From contig JALWNJ010000139.1 of assembly GCA_026995955.1 (NCBI GenBank), positions 1-5,618 on the forward strand: 5,618 nucleotides of DNA. The letters are read 5' to 3'. A model generated the notes under the pieces. It saw nothing but the letters and a program-made list of their open reading frames with translations, did not search any database and was not told the origin of the DNA. Positions 1-5,618 of the stretch are shown here, piece by piece (the stretch's first letter is position 1; each line of letters opens with the position of its first letter). The position numbers were made by a program, and so were the translations under genes. This stretch comes from Gammaproteobacteria bacterium (GTDB lineage Bacteria > Pseudomonadota > Gammaproteobacteria > J044).

Positions 1-665
1 CCCACGAATCAGGCATCCACCAGGACGGTGTGCTCAAGCAGCGCGAGACCTACGAGATCATGCGCGCCGAGGACGTGGGCTGGAGCGAGAACCGCATCGT
101 GCTCGGCAAGCACTCCGGGCGCAACGCCTTCCGCACCCGTCTGCGCGAGCTGGGCATCGAGTTCGAGTCGGAAGAGGAGCTCAACGAGGCCTTCGCCCGC
201 TTCAAGGAGCTGGCCGACAAGAAGCACGAGATCTTCGACGAGGATCTGCAGGCACTGGTCACCGAAGCCAATCTCACCCTGGAATACGAGTGCTACAAGC
301 TGGTCAGCCTGCATGTCTGTTCCGAGACCGGCGAGCGGCCGCGGGCGCGCATCACGCTCAGCATCGACGGCGAGGAGCGCAGCGGCGAATCCGACGGCTC
401 CGGGCCGGTCGACGCCGCCTTCCGCGCCATCGAGACGCTGGTGGACAGCGGCACCGAGCTGGTGCTGTACTCGGTCAACAACATCACCAGCGGCACCGAT
501 GCCCAGGGCGAGGTGACGGTGCGGCTGAAGAAGAACGGCTACATCGTCAACGGCCTGGGGGCCGATACCGACATCGTCATCGCCTCGGCCAAGGCCTACA
601 TCAACGCCCTCAACAAGCTGGTCGATCCCGAGGAGCGTTCGCACCCGCAGCTCGGGGACGTGTAG
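1..665 (+). CDS. leuA: 2-isopropylmalate synthase, C-terminal part (5' end outside window)
   Basis: LeuA condenses acetyl-CoA with 2-oxoisovalerate to give 2-isopropylmalate, the first committed step of leucine synthesis in the cytoplasm. The frame is open from the left edge (first full codon at base 3) and opens with [12 protein letters not shown], the conserved block near the end of the catalytic barrel; 220 residues are visible. The subdomain linker ([13 protein letters not shown], then the [15 protein letters not shown] helix) follows. The leucine-binding regulatory domain comes next, with [13 protein letters not shown] (around 400-440) and [23 protein letters not shown] (around 553-620), which match the E. 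coli regulatory domain as I remember it. The metal-binding and catalytic N-terminal part is off the window. The stop is TAG at 663-665, and the next gene starts 7 bases later with no terminator between, so co-transcription is likely. The domain looks intact and ordinary. Confidence 0.96.
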   Translation, partial: HESGIHQDGVLKQRETYEIMRAEDVGWSENRIVLGKHSGRNAFRTRLRELGIEFESEEELNEAFARFKELADKKHEIFDEDLQALVTEANLTLEYECYKLVSLHVCSETGERPRARITLSIDGEERSGESDGSGPVDAAFRAIETLVDSGTELVLYSVNNITSGTDAQGEVTVRLKKNGYIVNGLGADTDIVIASAKAYINALNKLVDPEERSHPQLGDV

Positions 666-672
666 GCGGCCG

Positions 673-738
673 ATGCCCTGGACCCGGCGACAGCTCGAGG
701 CGCTCGAGGCCATGGGCATCCCGGTCTGGGTGCGACGG
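673..738 (+). other. Psi (HolD)-like N-terminal peptide of the glycosylase
   Basis: Residues 5-22 of the glycosylase read [18 protein letters not shown]. From memory, the N-terminus of E. coli HolD contains RRDWQLQQLGITQWSLRR. With a one-residue gap the two share the Arg-Arg start, a short amphipathic helix, a GI-[PT]-x-W turn and a closing Arg-Arg. It is known that this end of psi binds the collar of the DnaX clamp-loader complex, separately from the folded psi domain that binds chi (HolC). Here no folded psi domain follows: the peptide runs into a linker and then the glycosylase. The match is short and judged by eye, but the gene also lies in the holD position beside rimI, which raises its weight. 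Confidence 0.55.
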
Positions 739-1452
739 GAGGCGACCGGCGAGGCGATCCGCATGGAGGATGCCGAGGCACCGGCATCCTCGGCCGTGCA
801 ACCGGAACCCCTGTCGGCAGCCGTCCCTGCCGACGATGGCGCAGTCCCGGCTGTGGCAGCGGCTGTGGTACAGGACGAGGACACCGTAGCCGGTCTCGAC
901 TGGGCGGAGCTGGAACGGCGCGTCCAGGACTGCCATCGCTGCGCGCTGGCCGAGGGACGCAACCGGGTGGTGTTCGGAACCGGCAACCGGGAGGCCGACT
1001 GGATGTTCATCGGCGAGGGGCCCGGCGCCGAGGAGGATCGCCAGGGGTTGCCCTTCGTGGGCCGGGCCGGCAAGCTGCTCGACCGCATGATCGAGGCCTG
1101 CGGCCTGAGCCGAGAGACGGTGTACATCGCCAATGTCGTCAAGTGCCGGCCGCCTGGCAACCGCGACCCGAAGCCGGAGGAGGTGGCGGCCTGCGCGCCC
1201 TATCTGCGGCGCCAGATCGAGCTGGTGTCACCGAAGGTGATCGTGGTGCTGGGCCGGGTGGCGGCGCATGCCCTGCTGGACACCGACCGGCCGCTGGGCA
1301 GGCTGCGCGGCGCGCCGCACCTGTTAGACGACACGGGCATTCCGGTCATCGTCACCTACCACCCGGCCTATCTGCTGCGCAACCCGGCCGACAAGCGCAA
1401 GGCCTGGGAGGACCTGAAACTGGCCATGAAGCTGGCGGGCAGTGGCCCATGA
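673..1452 (+). CDS. Family 4 (Fe-S) uracil-DNA glycosylase with N-terminal extension
   Basis: Removes uracil from DNA to start base excision repair. The core (about residues 75-259 of 259) carries the family 4 marks: [17 protein letters not shown] at 114-130 (motif A), [12 protein letters not shown] at 156-166, and HPAYLLR at 230-236. Four cysteines, C87-x2-C90 and C158-x15-C174, fit the [4Fe-4S] ligands of this family. The KRRIH insertion of the crosslinking UdgX type is absent. Residues 1-75 are extra: a psi-like peptide (about 5-22) followed by a low-complexity Ala/Pro/Glu/Asp linker (about 33-72), listed separately. The start at 673 is 7 bases after the leuA stop, behind an AGG at 664-666; an in-frame ATG at 763 would remove the tail but keep the glycosylase. 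The stop overlaps rimI in ATGA (1449-1452), so the two are translationally coupled. A rare TTA codon sits at 1324-1326. The function of the core is well supported; the role of the tail is inferred. Confidence 0.93.
   Translation: MPWTRRQLEALEAMGIPVWVRREATGEAIRMEDAEAPASSAVQPEPLSAAVPADDGAVPAVAAAVVQDEDTVAGLDWAELERRVQDCHRCALAEGRNRVVFGTGNREADWMFIGEGPGAEEDRQGLPFVGRAGKLLDRMIEACGLSRETVYIANVVKCRPPGNRDPKPEEVAACAPYLRRQIELVSPKVIVVLGRVAAHALLDTDRPLGRLRGAPHLLDDTGIPVIVTYHPAYLLRNPADKRKAWEDLKLAMKLAGSGP
766..791 (+). repeat. Perfect 10-bp inverted repeat (hairpin) in the glycosylase linker
   Basis: GAGGATGCCG (766-775) and CGGCATCCTC (782-791) are exact reverse complements around a 6-base loop. A second, mutually exclusive stem, GCCGAGG (772-778) with CCTCGGC (788-794), uses overlapping bases. 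There is no T-tract, so it is not an intrinsic terminator. It lies just after the psi-like peptide, in the low-constraint linker. The arms are plain in the sequence; any role, such as a translational pause or partial mRNA stability effect, is only a possibility, and chance in GC-rich DNA is also plausible. Confidence 0.6.
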
Positions 1453-1916
1453 ACGCCCGGGCCGAGCTGCCGGAGGTCGCCTTCCGGCCGATGCGCTTCG
1501 ACGATCTGGAGACCGTGATGGCCATCGAGCGGCGCGCCTATCCGCATCCCTGGTCGCCGGGCATCTTCCAGAGCTGCCTCAAGGTGGGCTATCCCAGCTG
1601 GGTGATGGAGCGGCACGGCGAGATGCTGGGGTACGGGTTGGCGATGATCCAGGTGGGCGAGTGTCACATCCTCAACATCGCCGTCGATCCGGACCACCAG
1701 GGACAGGGGCTGGGCCGGCGCATGCTGCGCTTCCTGCTCGACCTGGCCATCCGCCAGATGGCGACCAGCGCCTTTCTCGAGGTGCGCGAGTCGAACACCC
1801 GCGCCATCCGCCTCTACGAGTCGGAGGGCTTCAACGAGATCGGCCGGCGCAAGGGCTACTACCCGGCCGACGAGGGGCGCGAGGACGCCCTGGTCCTGGG
1901 CAAGGAGCTGTTCTGA
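1449..1916 (+). CDS. rimI: Ribosomal protein S18-alanine N-acetyltransferase
   Basis: A GNAT-fold enzyme that transfers acetyl from acetyl-CoA to the N-terminal alanine of ribosomal protein S18 in the cytoplasm. It has 155 residues, against about 148 in E. coli. AYPHPWS (30-36) is the RimI signature near the N-terminus; HILNIAVDPDHQGQGLGRRML (73-93) holds the acetyl-CoA pyrophosphate loop (QGQGLGR); FLEVRESNTRAIRLYESEGF (109-128) contains E111 and Y123, which align with the catalytic Glu103 and Tyr115 of enterobacterial RimI; GYYPADEGREDALVL (136-150) is the conserved end. The start is the ATG in the ATGA overlap with the upstream glycosylase stop; the open frame extends further left, but that part lies in the wrong frame of the glycosylase gene. 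prfC follows 30 bases on, as in the E. coli holD-rimI-yjjG-prfC order, but without yjjG. Confidence 0.95.
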   Translation: MNARAELPEVAFRPMRFDDLETVMAIERRAYPHPWSPGIFQSCLKVGYPSWVMERHGEMLGYGLAMIQVGECHILNIAVDPDHQGQGLGRRMLRFLLDLAIRQMATSAFLEVRESNTRAIRLYESEGFNEIGRRKGYYPADEGREDALVLGKELF

Positions 1917-1946
1917 GCCCGAATGCAACGCAACGCAAGAGAAACC

Positions 1947-3545
1947 ATGAGCACCTATCAGCAAGAGGTCGGCCGCCGCCGCACCTTCGCCATCATCTCG
2001 CACCCCGATGCGGGCAAGACCACCCTCACCGAGAAGCTGCTGCTGTTCGGCGGCGCCATCCAGCTCGCCGGCACCGTCAAGGGCCGCAAGGCGGCGCGCC
2101 ACGCCACCTCCGACTGGATGGCCCTGGAGCAGCAGCGTGGCATCTCCGTCACCTCCTCGGTGATGCAGTTCCCCTATCGCGACCGGATCGTCAATCTGCT
2201 GGACACGCCGGGCCACGAGGACTTCTCCGAGGACACCTACCGCACGCTCACGGCGGTGGATTCGGCGCTGATGGTGATCGACGCCGCCAAGGGCGTGGAG
2301 GAACGCACCATCAAGCTGATGGAGGTCTGCCGCCTGCGCGACACGCCGATCATGACCTTCGTCAACAAGCTCGACCGCGAGGGCCGCGAACCCATCGACC
2401 TGATGGACGAGGTGGAGGAAGTCCTGAAGATCCGCTGTGCGCCGGTGACCTGGCCCATCGGCATGGGCAAGCGCTTCCGTGGCGTGTATCACCTGACCCG
2501 CGACAGCGTGCACCTGTTCGAGCCGGGCCGTGGCGACCGCGTGCAGCAGGGCGAGATCATCGAGGGCCTGGACAATCCGCGCCTGGACGAGGTGCTGGGC
2601 GAGCAGGCGGCCGAGCTGCGCGACGAGATCGAACTGGTCCAGGGCGCCAGCAACGCCTTCGATCACGAGGCCTACCTGCGCGGCGAGCTGACGCCGGTGT
2701 TCTTCGGCTCGGCGATCCACAACTTCGGCGTCGCCGAGCTGCTCGACGATTTCGTCGAGTACGCGCCGGCGCCGCTGCCAAGGCGCGCCACCACGCGCGA
2801 GGTTTCGCCCGAGGAAGAGAAGCTCACCGGCTTCGTGTTCAAGATCCAGGCCAACATGGACCCCCAGCACCGCGACCGCATCGCCTTCCTGCGCATCTGT
2901 TCCGGCACCTTCCGCAAGGGCATGAAGCTGCGTCATGTGCGCATCGGCAAGGAGGTCAAGATCCCGGATGCGCTGACCTTCATGGCGGCCGAGCGCGAGC
3001 ATGTCGATGCCGCCTATGCCGGCGACATCATCGGCATCCACAACCACGGCACCATCCGCATCGGCGATACCTTCACCCAGGGCGAGGTGCTGCAGTTCAC
3101 CGGCATCCCCAACTTCGCCCCCGAGCTGTTCCGCCGCGCCGTGCTGCGCGATCCGCTGAAGATGAAGGCCCTGCAGAAGGGCCTGGAACAGCTCTGCGAG
3201 GAGGGTGCCACCCAGCTGTTCCGGCCGCTGACCAGCAACGACCTCATCCTCGGCGCGGTCGGCGTGCTGCAGTTCGATGTGGTGGCACAGCGACTGCGCG
3301 ACGAGTACAAGGTGGACTGCGGCTTCGAGGCGGTCAACGTACAGACCGCCCGCTGGGTGAGCTGCAGCGACGAGAAGCGCCTGGCCGAGTTCCGCCGCAA
3401 GATGGAGCAGAACCTGGCCCTGGACCATGCCGGCGAGCTGGTCTACATCGCGCCGACCCGTGTTAACCTGCAGATGGCCATGGAGAAGTGGCCGGAGATC
3501 GAGTTCCACAGCACCCGCGAACACGGGATCGAGATTGGAGGATGA
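1947..3545 (+). CDS. prfC: Peptide chain release factor 3 (RF3)
   Basis: A class II release factor GTPase that removes RF1/RF2 from the ribosome after peptide release. It has 532 residues, close to the 529 of E. coli. The GTPase domain shows G1 SHPDAGKTT (18-26), the switch I segment [14 protein letters not shown] (62-75), G3 DTPGH (86-90) with [11 protein letters not shown] after it, G4 NKLD (140-143) and a G5-like FFGSAI (253-257 region). Domains 2 and 3 follow, including [19 protein letters not shown] (298-316), [16 protein letters not shown] (365-380), and [11 protein letters not shown] (387-397); the family ending FHSTREHG is present. I place the start at ATG 1947 because [15 protein letters not shown] aligns with the E. 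coli N-terminus and an AAGAGA stretch lies just before it; an in-frame ATG at 1923 would add eight residues without a better ribosome site. The next gene begins 2 bases after the stop. RF3 is usually non-essential. Nothing is broken. Confidence 0.97.
   Translation: MSTYQQEVGRRRTFAIISHPDAGKTTLTEKLLLFGGAIQLAGTVKGRKAARHATSDWMALEQQRGISVTSSVMQFPYRDRIVNLLDTPGHEDFSEDTYRTLTAVDSALMVIDAAKGVEERTIKLMEVCRLRDTPIMTFVNKLDREGREPIDLMDEVEEVLKIRCAPVTWPIGMGKRFRGVYHLTRDSVHLFEPGRGDRVQQGEIIEGLDNPRLDEVLGEQAAELRDEIELVQGASNAFDHEAYLRGELTPVFFGSAIHNFGVAELLDDFVEYAPAPLPRRATTREVSPEEEKLTGFVFKIQANMDPQHRDRIAFLRICSGTFRKGMKLRHVRIGKEVKIPDALTFMAAEREHVDAAYAGDIIGIHNHGTIRIGDTFTQGEVLQFTGIPNFAPELFRRAVLRDPLKMKALQKGLEQLCEEGATQLFRPLTSNDLILGAVGVLQFDVVAQRLRDEYKVDCGFEAVNVQTARWVSCSDEKRLAEFRRKMEQNLALDHAGELVYIAPTRVNLQMAMEKWPEIEFHSTREHGIEIGG
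3537..3541 (+). promoter_or_regulatory. Shine-Dalgarno GGAGG deciding the lipoprotein start
   Basis: GGAGG lies inside the last codons of prfC. Two in-frame ATGs follow: at 3542 (no spacer) and at 3548 (6-base spacer). The spacing favours 3548, giving a protein beginning MRFRWLFP rather than MSMRFRW. Confidence 0.75.
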
Positions 3546-3547
3546 GC

Positions 3548-3964
3548 ATGAGGTTTCGCTGGCTGTTTCCGATTCTGCTGATGCTGCTGCTTGCGTCCTG
3601 CGCCAGCATGGACCGCAACCGCCGTGGCGACGAGCTGCGCCTGAGCGCCCTGCACTATGCCAAGGCCCTGCGCTGGGGCGACCTGCCCGCGGCCCTGGCC
3701 CTGACCCGCTACCCGGAGGGCGAGGAGGCGCAGGCCAAGGCGGTCGATCTTGACAAGTACAGCGATCTGCGCGTGACCCACTACGAGGTGGGCGGATTGC
3801 AGCCCGATGCGGATCTGAAGCACGCCCGCGCCGTGCTCGAGCTGGAGTACTACTTCGAGCGCAACGGGCGCGTGCATCGCATGGTGGTGCCGCAGCGCTG
3901 GTGGTACGACGAGGACAGCAAGCGCTGGTACTGCGCCTGCCCCTTCCCCGACTTCAGGCCCTGA
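3548..3964 (+). CDS. Small predicted lipoprotein of unknown function
   Basis: A 138-residue protein with a type II signal peptide: MRFRW, a hydrophobic run FPILLMLLL, then the lipobox LASC with C18 as the predicted lipidated cysteine. The +2 residue is Ala, so by the enterobacterial Lol rule it would go to the outer membrane, facing the periplasm. The mature part starts with a charged tether (MDRNRRGDE), then a helix LRLSALHYAKALRWGDLPAALALT, then alternating strand-like stretches (LRVTHYEVGGL, ARAVLELEYYFERNGRVHRMVVPQRWWYDEDSKRWYCACPF). A helix, a beta-rich body and Trp-rich strands ending in a short tail suggest an NTF2-like fold, which is inference from pattern only. C129 and C131 (CAC) near the end could form a disulfide or bind something. 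It lies 2 bases after prfC and 4 before the pyrophosphohydrolase gene. I do not recognise a named family. Confidence 0.88.
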   Translation: MRFRWLFPILLMLLLASCASMDRNRRGDELRLSALHYAKALRWGDLPAALALTRYPEGEEAQAKAVDLDKYSDLRVTHYEVGGLQPDADLKHARAVLELEYYFERNGRVHRMVVPQRWWYDEDSKRWYCACPFPDFRP

Positions 3965-3968
3965 GGCC

Positions 3969-4274
3969 ATGGACACCCGGCGCATCCTCGAGGCCTTCGA
4001 TCGCATCGCCCGCGAGCGTGACTGGCTGCCGCTGCAGACGCCGAAGAACCTGGCCATCGCGCTGGCCAACGAAACCGCCGAGCTGCTGCACGAGTTCCAG
4101 TGGCTGACCGACGAACAGGTGGCCGGGATGGGCGCGGCGCAGCGCAGCCGCATCGGCCACGAGGCGGCCGACATCCTCATGTACCTGCTGGCGCTGTGCG
4201 ACCGCATGGACATCGACCTGGAGCAGGCGGTACAGGAAAAGATCGCGCTCAACGAGGCGCGCTTCCTGAAGTGA
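3969..4274 (+). CDS. MazG-like nucleotide pyrophosphohydrolase (dCTP pyrophosphatase type)
   Basis: A compact all-helical house-cleaning enzyme that splits a (d)NTP to the monophosphate and pyrophosphate; the family's closest studied relative in layout is mammalian DCTPP1 (RS21-C6), which prefers dCTP and modified dCTPs. The 101 residues show NLAIALANETAELLHEFQW (27-45) with the metal-binding pair E35/E38, then EAADILMYLLALCDRMDIDL (65-84) with E65/D68, then EKIALNEARF (90-99), the usual K-x3-N element. Together these make the ExxE...ExxD magnesium site of the all-alpha NTP-PPase superfamily. The C-terminus is short, lacking the common extension after the KxxxN motif. The start at 3969 is 4 bases after the lipoprotein stop, and the stop overlaps the cmoM GTG start. 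The exact substrate cannot be read from the sequence; dCTP-like nucleotides are inferred from the FQW and EAADIL blocks. Confidence 0.9.
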   Translation: MDTRRILEAFDRIARERDWLPLQTPKNLAIALANETAELLHEFQWLTDEQVAGMGAAQRSRIGHEAADILMYLLALCDRMDIDLEQAVQEKIALNEARFLK

Positions 4275-5044
4275 GTCATCCCGCCGGCGGCGACCAGTGG
4301 TTCGAGGCCAAGGCCGCTCGACTCGCCGAGCGGGTCTATGGAGGGCTCAAGGGACGGCTGCGGCTCGAGCTGCTGCAGACCGACCTGCAGGAGCAGGTGC
4401 TGCGCGACGGGCGACCGCTCAGGGTGCTCGACATCGGCGGTGGCGAGGGGCGCATGAGCGCCTGGCTCGCCGCCCGCGGTCACGAAGTGTTCTACGCCGA
4501 GCCAGCCCGGGCCATGCGCGAGGCGGCACGGCGCCGCTTCGATGCCGAGGGCGTGGCCGGAAGGGTACGCATGCTCGACGGTCCCCTGCAGGAGCTGGAT
4601 GCCGAACGCCACGGACGCTTCGACCTGGTGCTGCTGCACGCGGTGCTGGAGTGGCTGGCCGAGCCGCAGGCGGGACTGGCCCGCGCCGAGGCCATGGTGG
4701 CCCCCGGCGGCTGGCTGTCGCTGCTGTTCTACAACCGCCATTCCATCGTCATCCGCAACCTGTTGCTCGGCAACTTCCGCAAGGTGGCCTCGGGTGCCTA
4801 TGCCGGCCATGCCGGCGGGCTCACGCCGCAGCACCCGCTCGACCCCGAACAGGTGCGGGACTGGCTGACCCTGCCGCTGCGGCACCAGCGCGGCATCCGC
4901 TGCTTTGCCGACTACCTCGATCCGGAGCTGCTGGCACGGCGCAGTCATGCCGACACCCTGGCCCTGGAGCGCCGACTGGGCACCGAGATGCCCTACCGGG
5001 ACATGGCGCGCTATCTCCATTTCCTGGCCGGAGGCGCGGCCTGA
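4271..5044 (+). CDS. cmoM: tRNA 5-carboxymethoxyuridine methyltransferase (GTG start)
   Basis: Uses S-adenosylmethionine to methylate the carboxyl of 5-carboxymethoxyuridine at position 34 of certain tRNAs, giving mcmo5U, after CmoA and CmoB have made cmo5U. The 257 residues match E. coli CmoM (SmtA, 261): WFEAKAARLAERVYGGLKGRLR (10-31), the SAM motif VLDIGGGEG (52-60), E77 at the ribose-binding position, FDLVLLHAVLEWLAEP (117-132), GGWLSLLFYN (146-155), LLGNF (165-169), LTPQHPLDP (184-192) and CFADYL near the C-terminus. I chose GTG 4271 because the family N-terminus begins in codons after it and its GTGA overlaps the upstream stop; the next in-frame ATG upstream (4100) is inside the previous gene, and internal ATGs would cut the N-terminal motif. 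cmoA and cmoB are not in the window. The stop overlaps the next start in TGATG. One difference from E. coli is a missing lysine-rich loop around 176-183. Confidence 0.94.
   Translation: MSHPAGGDQWFEAKAARLAERVYGGLKGRLRLELLQTDLQEQVLRDGRPLRVLDIGGGEGRMSAWLAARGHEVFYAEPARAMREAARRRFDAEGVAGRVRMLDGPLQELDAERHGRFDLVLLHAVLEWLAEPQAGLARAEAMVAPGGWLSLLFYNRHSIVIRNLLLGNFRKVASGAYAGHAGGLTPQHPLDPEQVRDWLTLPLRHQRGIRCFADYLDPELLARRSHADTLALERRLGTEMPYRDMARYLHFLAGGAA
5030..5034 (+). promoter_or_regulatory. Shine-Dalgarno GGAGG for the DUF763 gene
   Basis: GGAGG lies at the end of cmoM, 9 bases before the ATG at 5044. With the TGATG overlap it gives a good case for a real, coupled start at the gene that runs off the right edge. 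Confidence 0.75.
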
Positions 5045-5618
5045 TGCGCACCGGTACCGCCCGCCTGCCGCTGCACGGTGGCCGTGCTCCGCGCTGGCTG
5101 TTCCAGCGCATGACCCGTCTGGCGCGCGAGATCGTGCTGCACATGGCCGCCGAGTACGAGCCGGGCGAGCTGCTGCGCCGCCTGTCCGATCCCTGGTGGT
5201 TCCAGGCGCTGGGCTGCGTGCTGGGCTTCGACTGGCACTCCAGCGGTGTGACCACCACCACCTGCGGTGCCCTCAAGGAGGGGCTCAAGGGGCTGGAACG
5301 CGAGCTTGGCCTGTTCGTCTGCGGCGGCAAGGGCGCCGCCTCGCGCCGCACGCCGGCCGAGATCGAGCAGTGGTGCGAGGCCAGTGGCGCCGATGTCGAC
5401 ACCCTGGTACGAGCCAGCCGCCTGTCGGCCAAGGTGGACAACACCGCCGTGCAGGACGGCTATCAGCTCTACCACCACAGCTTCCTGTTCCTGGCCGATG
5501 GCCGCTGGGCGGTGATCCAGCAGGGCATGCGCGACGCCGACGGCACCGCGCGGCGCTATCACTGGCTGGGGGAGGGGCTGCACAGCTTCGTCGAGGAGCC
5601 GCATGCCGCCGTCTGCTG
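5044..5618 (+). CDS. DUF763 family protein, N-terminal part (3' end outside window)
   Basis: 191 residues are visible before the window ends; full-length members are, as I recall, around 370-420. The sequence matches the DUF763 family closely from its first residues: RTGTARLPLHGGRAPRWLF (2-20), LARE (26-29), RRLSDPWWFQALGCVLGFDWHSSGVTTT (45-72), ALKEGLKGLERELGLFVCGGKG (76-97) with SRRTPAEIE (100-108), then ASRLSAKVDNTAVQDGYQLYHHSFLF (124-149) and GRWAVIQQGM (153-162), RRYHWLGE (170-177). These blocks are rich in His, Asp, Asn, Gln and Trp, as in an enzyme or nucleic-acid-binding site, but the family has no function I know of. No signal peptide or membrane segment is visible, so it is probably cytoplasmic. 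Its start overlaps the cmoM stop by one base and has a GGAGG site. The family is common in archaea and scattered in bacteria, so horizontal transfer is possible, though base usage here matches the neighbours. Confidence 0.92.
   Translation, partial: MRTGTARLPLHGGRAPRWLFQRMTRLAREIVLHMAAEYEPGELLRRLSDPWWFQALGCVLGFDWHSSGVTTTTCGALKEGLKGLERELGLFVCGGKGAASRRTPAEIEQWCEASGADVDTLVRASRLSAKVDNTAVQDGYQLYHHSFLFLADGRWAVIQQGMRDADGTARRYHWLGEGLHSFVEEPHAAVC

Noticed and set aside
766..794. Hairpin as an intrinsic terminator
   Set aside because: No T-tract follows, it lies within an intact coding frame, and downstream genes are tightly coupled.
9..1160. 383-codon open frame on the - strand over leuA and the glycosylase
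   Set aside because: Opposite to clear LeuA and UDG coding sequence; composition is typical of a GC shadow.
1141..1170. Glycosylase as a UdgX-type crosslinking enzyme
   Set aside because: The region after the KCRPPGNR block lacks the KRRIH insertion typical of UdgX; the motifs are those of standard family 4.
1923..1946. ATG 1923 as the prfC start
   Set aside because: Adds eight residues absent from the family N-terminus as I know it, with no better Shine-Dalgarno; ATG 1947 fits.
1368..3524. 718-codon open frame on the - strand across rimI and prfC
   Set aside because: It is the antisense shadow of a high-GC, G/C-ending coding region; the translation is a low-complexity His/Ala/Leu/Gly/Val mix with no motif, while prfC on the + strand is unmistakable.
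3750..3778. TTGACA at 3750-3755 as a promoter -35 box
   Set aside because: It is inside the lipoprotein gene (codons for L-D-K) and the position 17 bases downstream reads GTGACC, nothing like a -10 box.
4100..4270. ATG 4100 as the start of the methyltransferase
   Set aside because: It lies within the pyrophosphohydrolase gene in another frame and gives a Gly/Arg/His-rich nonsense extension; GTG 4271 gives the family length and N-terminus.
3443..5020. 525-codon open frame on the - strand across the lipoprotein, MazG-like and cmoM genes
   Set aside because: Same shadow effect; it crosses three well-supported + strand genes and shows no recognisable domain.
5011..5604. 197-codon open frame on the - strand at the right edge
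   Set aside because: The + strand frame here matches DUF763 from its first residue to the edge with a good ribosome site; the - strand translation has no motif.

Overview
This 5.6 kb window is a dense, high-GC stretch of bacterial chromosome. All eight genes lie on the + strand and are separated by -4 to +30 bases, so it reads as one operon or a set of overlapping transcripts. The rimI-prfC neighbourhood, a CmoM-type tRNA methyltransferase, a short lipoprotein with a classic lipobox, and strongly G/C-ending codons point to a gammaproteobacterium. A Chromatiales/Ectothiorhodospiraceae-like lineage is my guess from gene order and GC; no rRNA or other decisive marker is present. No RNA genes, mobile elements, CRISPR arrays or convincing terminators were found.

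Layout: the 3' part of leuA (1-665); a family 4 uracil-DNA glycosylase with an unusual N-terminal extension (673-1452); rimI (1449-1916); prfC, release factor 3 (1947-3545); a small lipoprotein of unknown function (3548-3964); a MazG-like/dCTP-pyrophosphatase-like enzyme (3969-4274); cmoM from a GTG start (4271-5044); and the 5' part of a DUF763 gene that leaves the window (5044-5618). The last gene is easy to miss because its frame is open to the right edge.

Functional themes are leucine biosynthesis at the left edge, then translation (RimI acetylates ribosomal protein S18, RF3 recycles release factors, CmoM finishes the wobble uridine of certain tRNAs) interleaved with DNA and nucleotide care (UDG, MazG-like NTP pyrophosphohydrolase). 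Two genes, the lipoprotein and the DUF763 protein, have no assignable function.

The most interesting observation is that the first ~22 residues of the uracil-DNA glycosylase resemble the N-terminal clamp-loader-binding peptide of HolD, the psi subunit of DNA polymerase III. This glycosylase also sits where E. coli has holD (holD-rimI-yjjG-prfC). This suggests a glycosylase tethered to the replisome by a psi-like tail and a flexible Ala/Pro/Glu linker. The second point of interest is the uncharacterised DUF763 gene, translationally coupled to cmoM.
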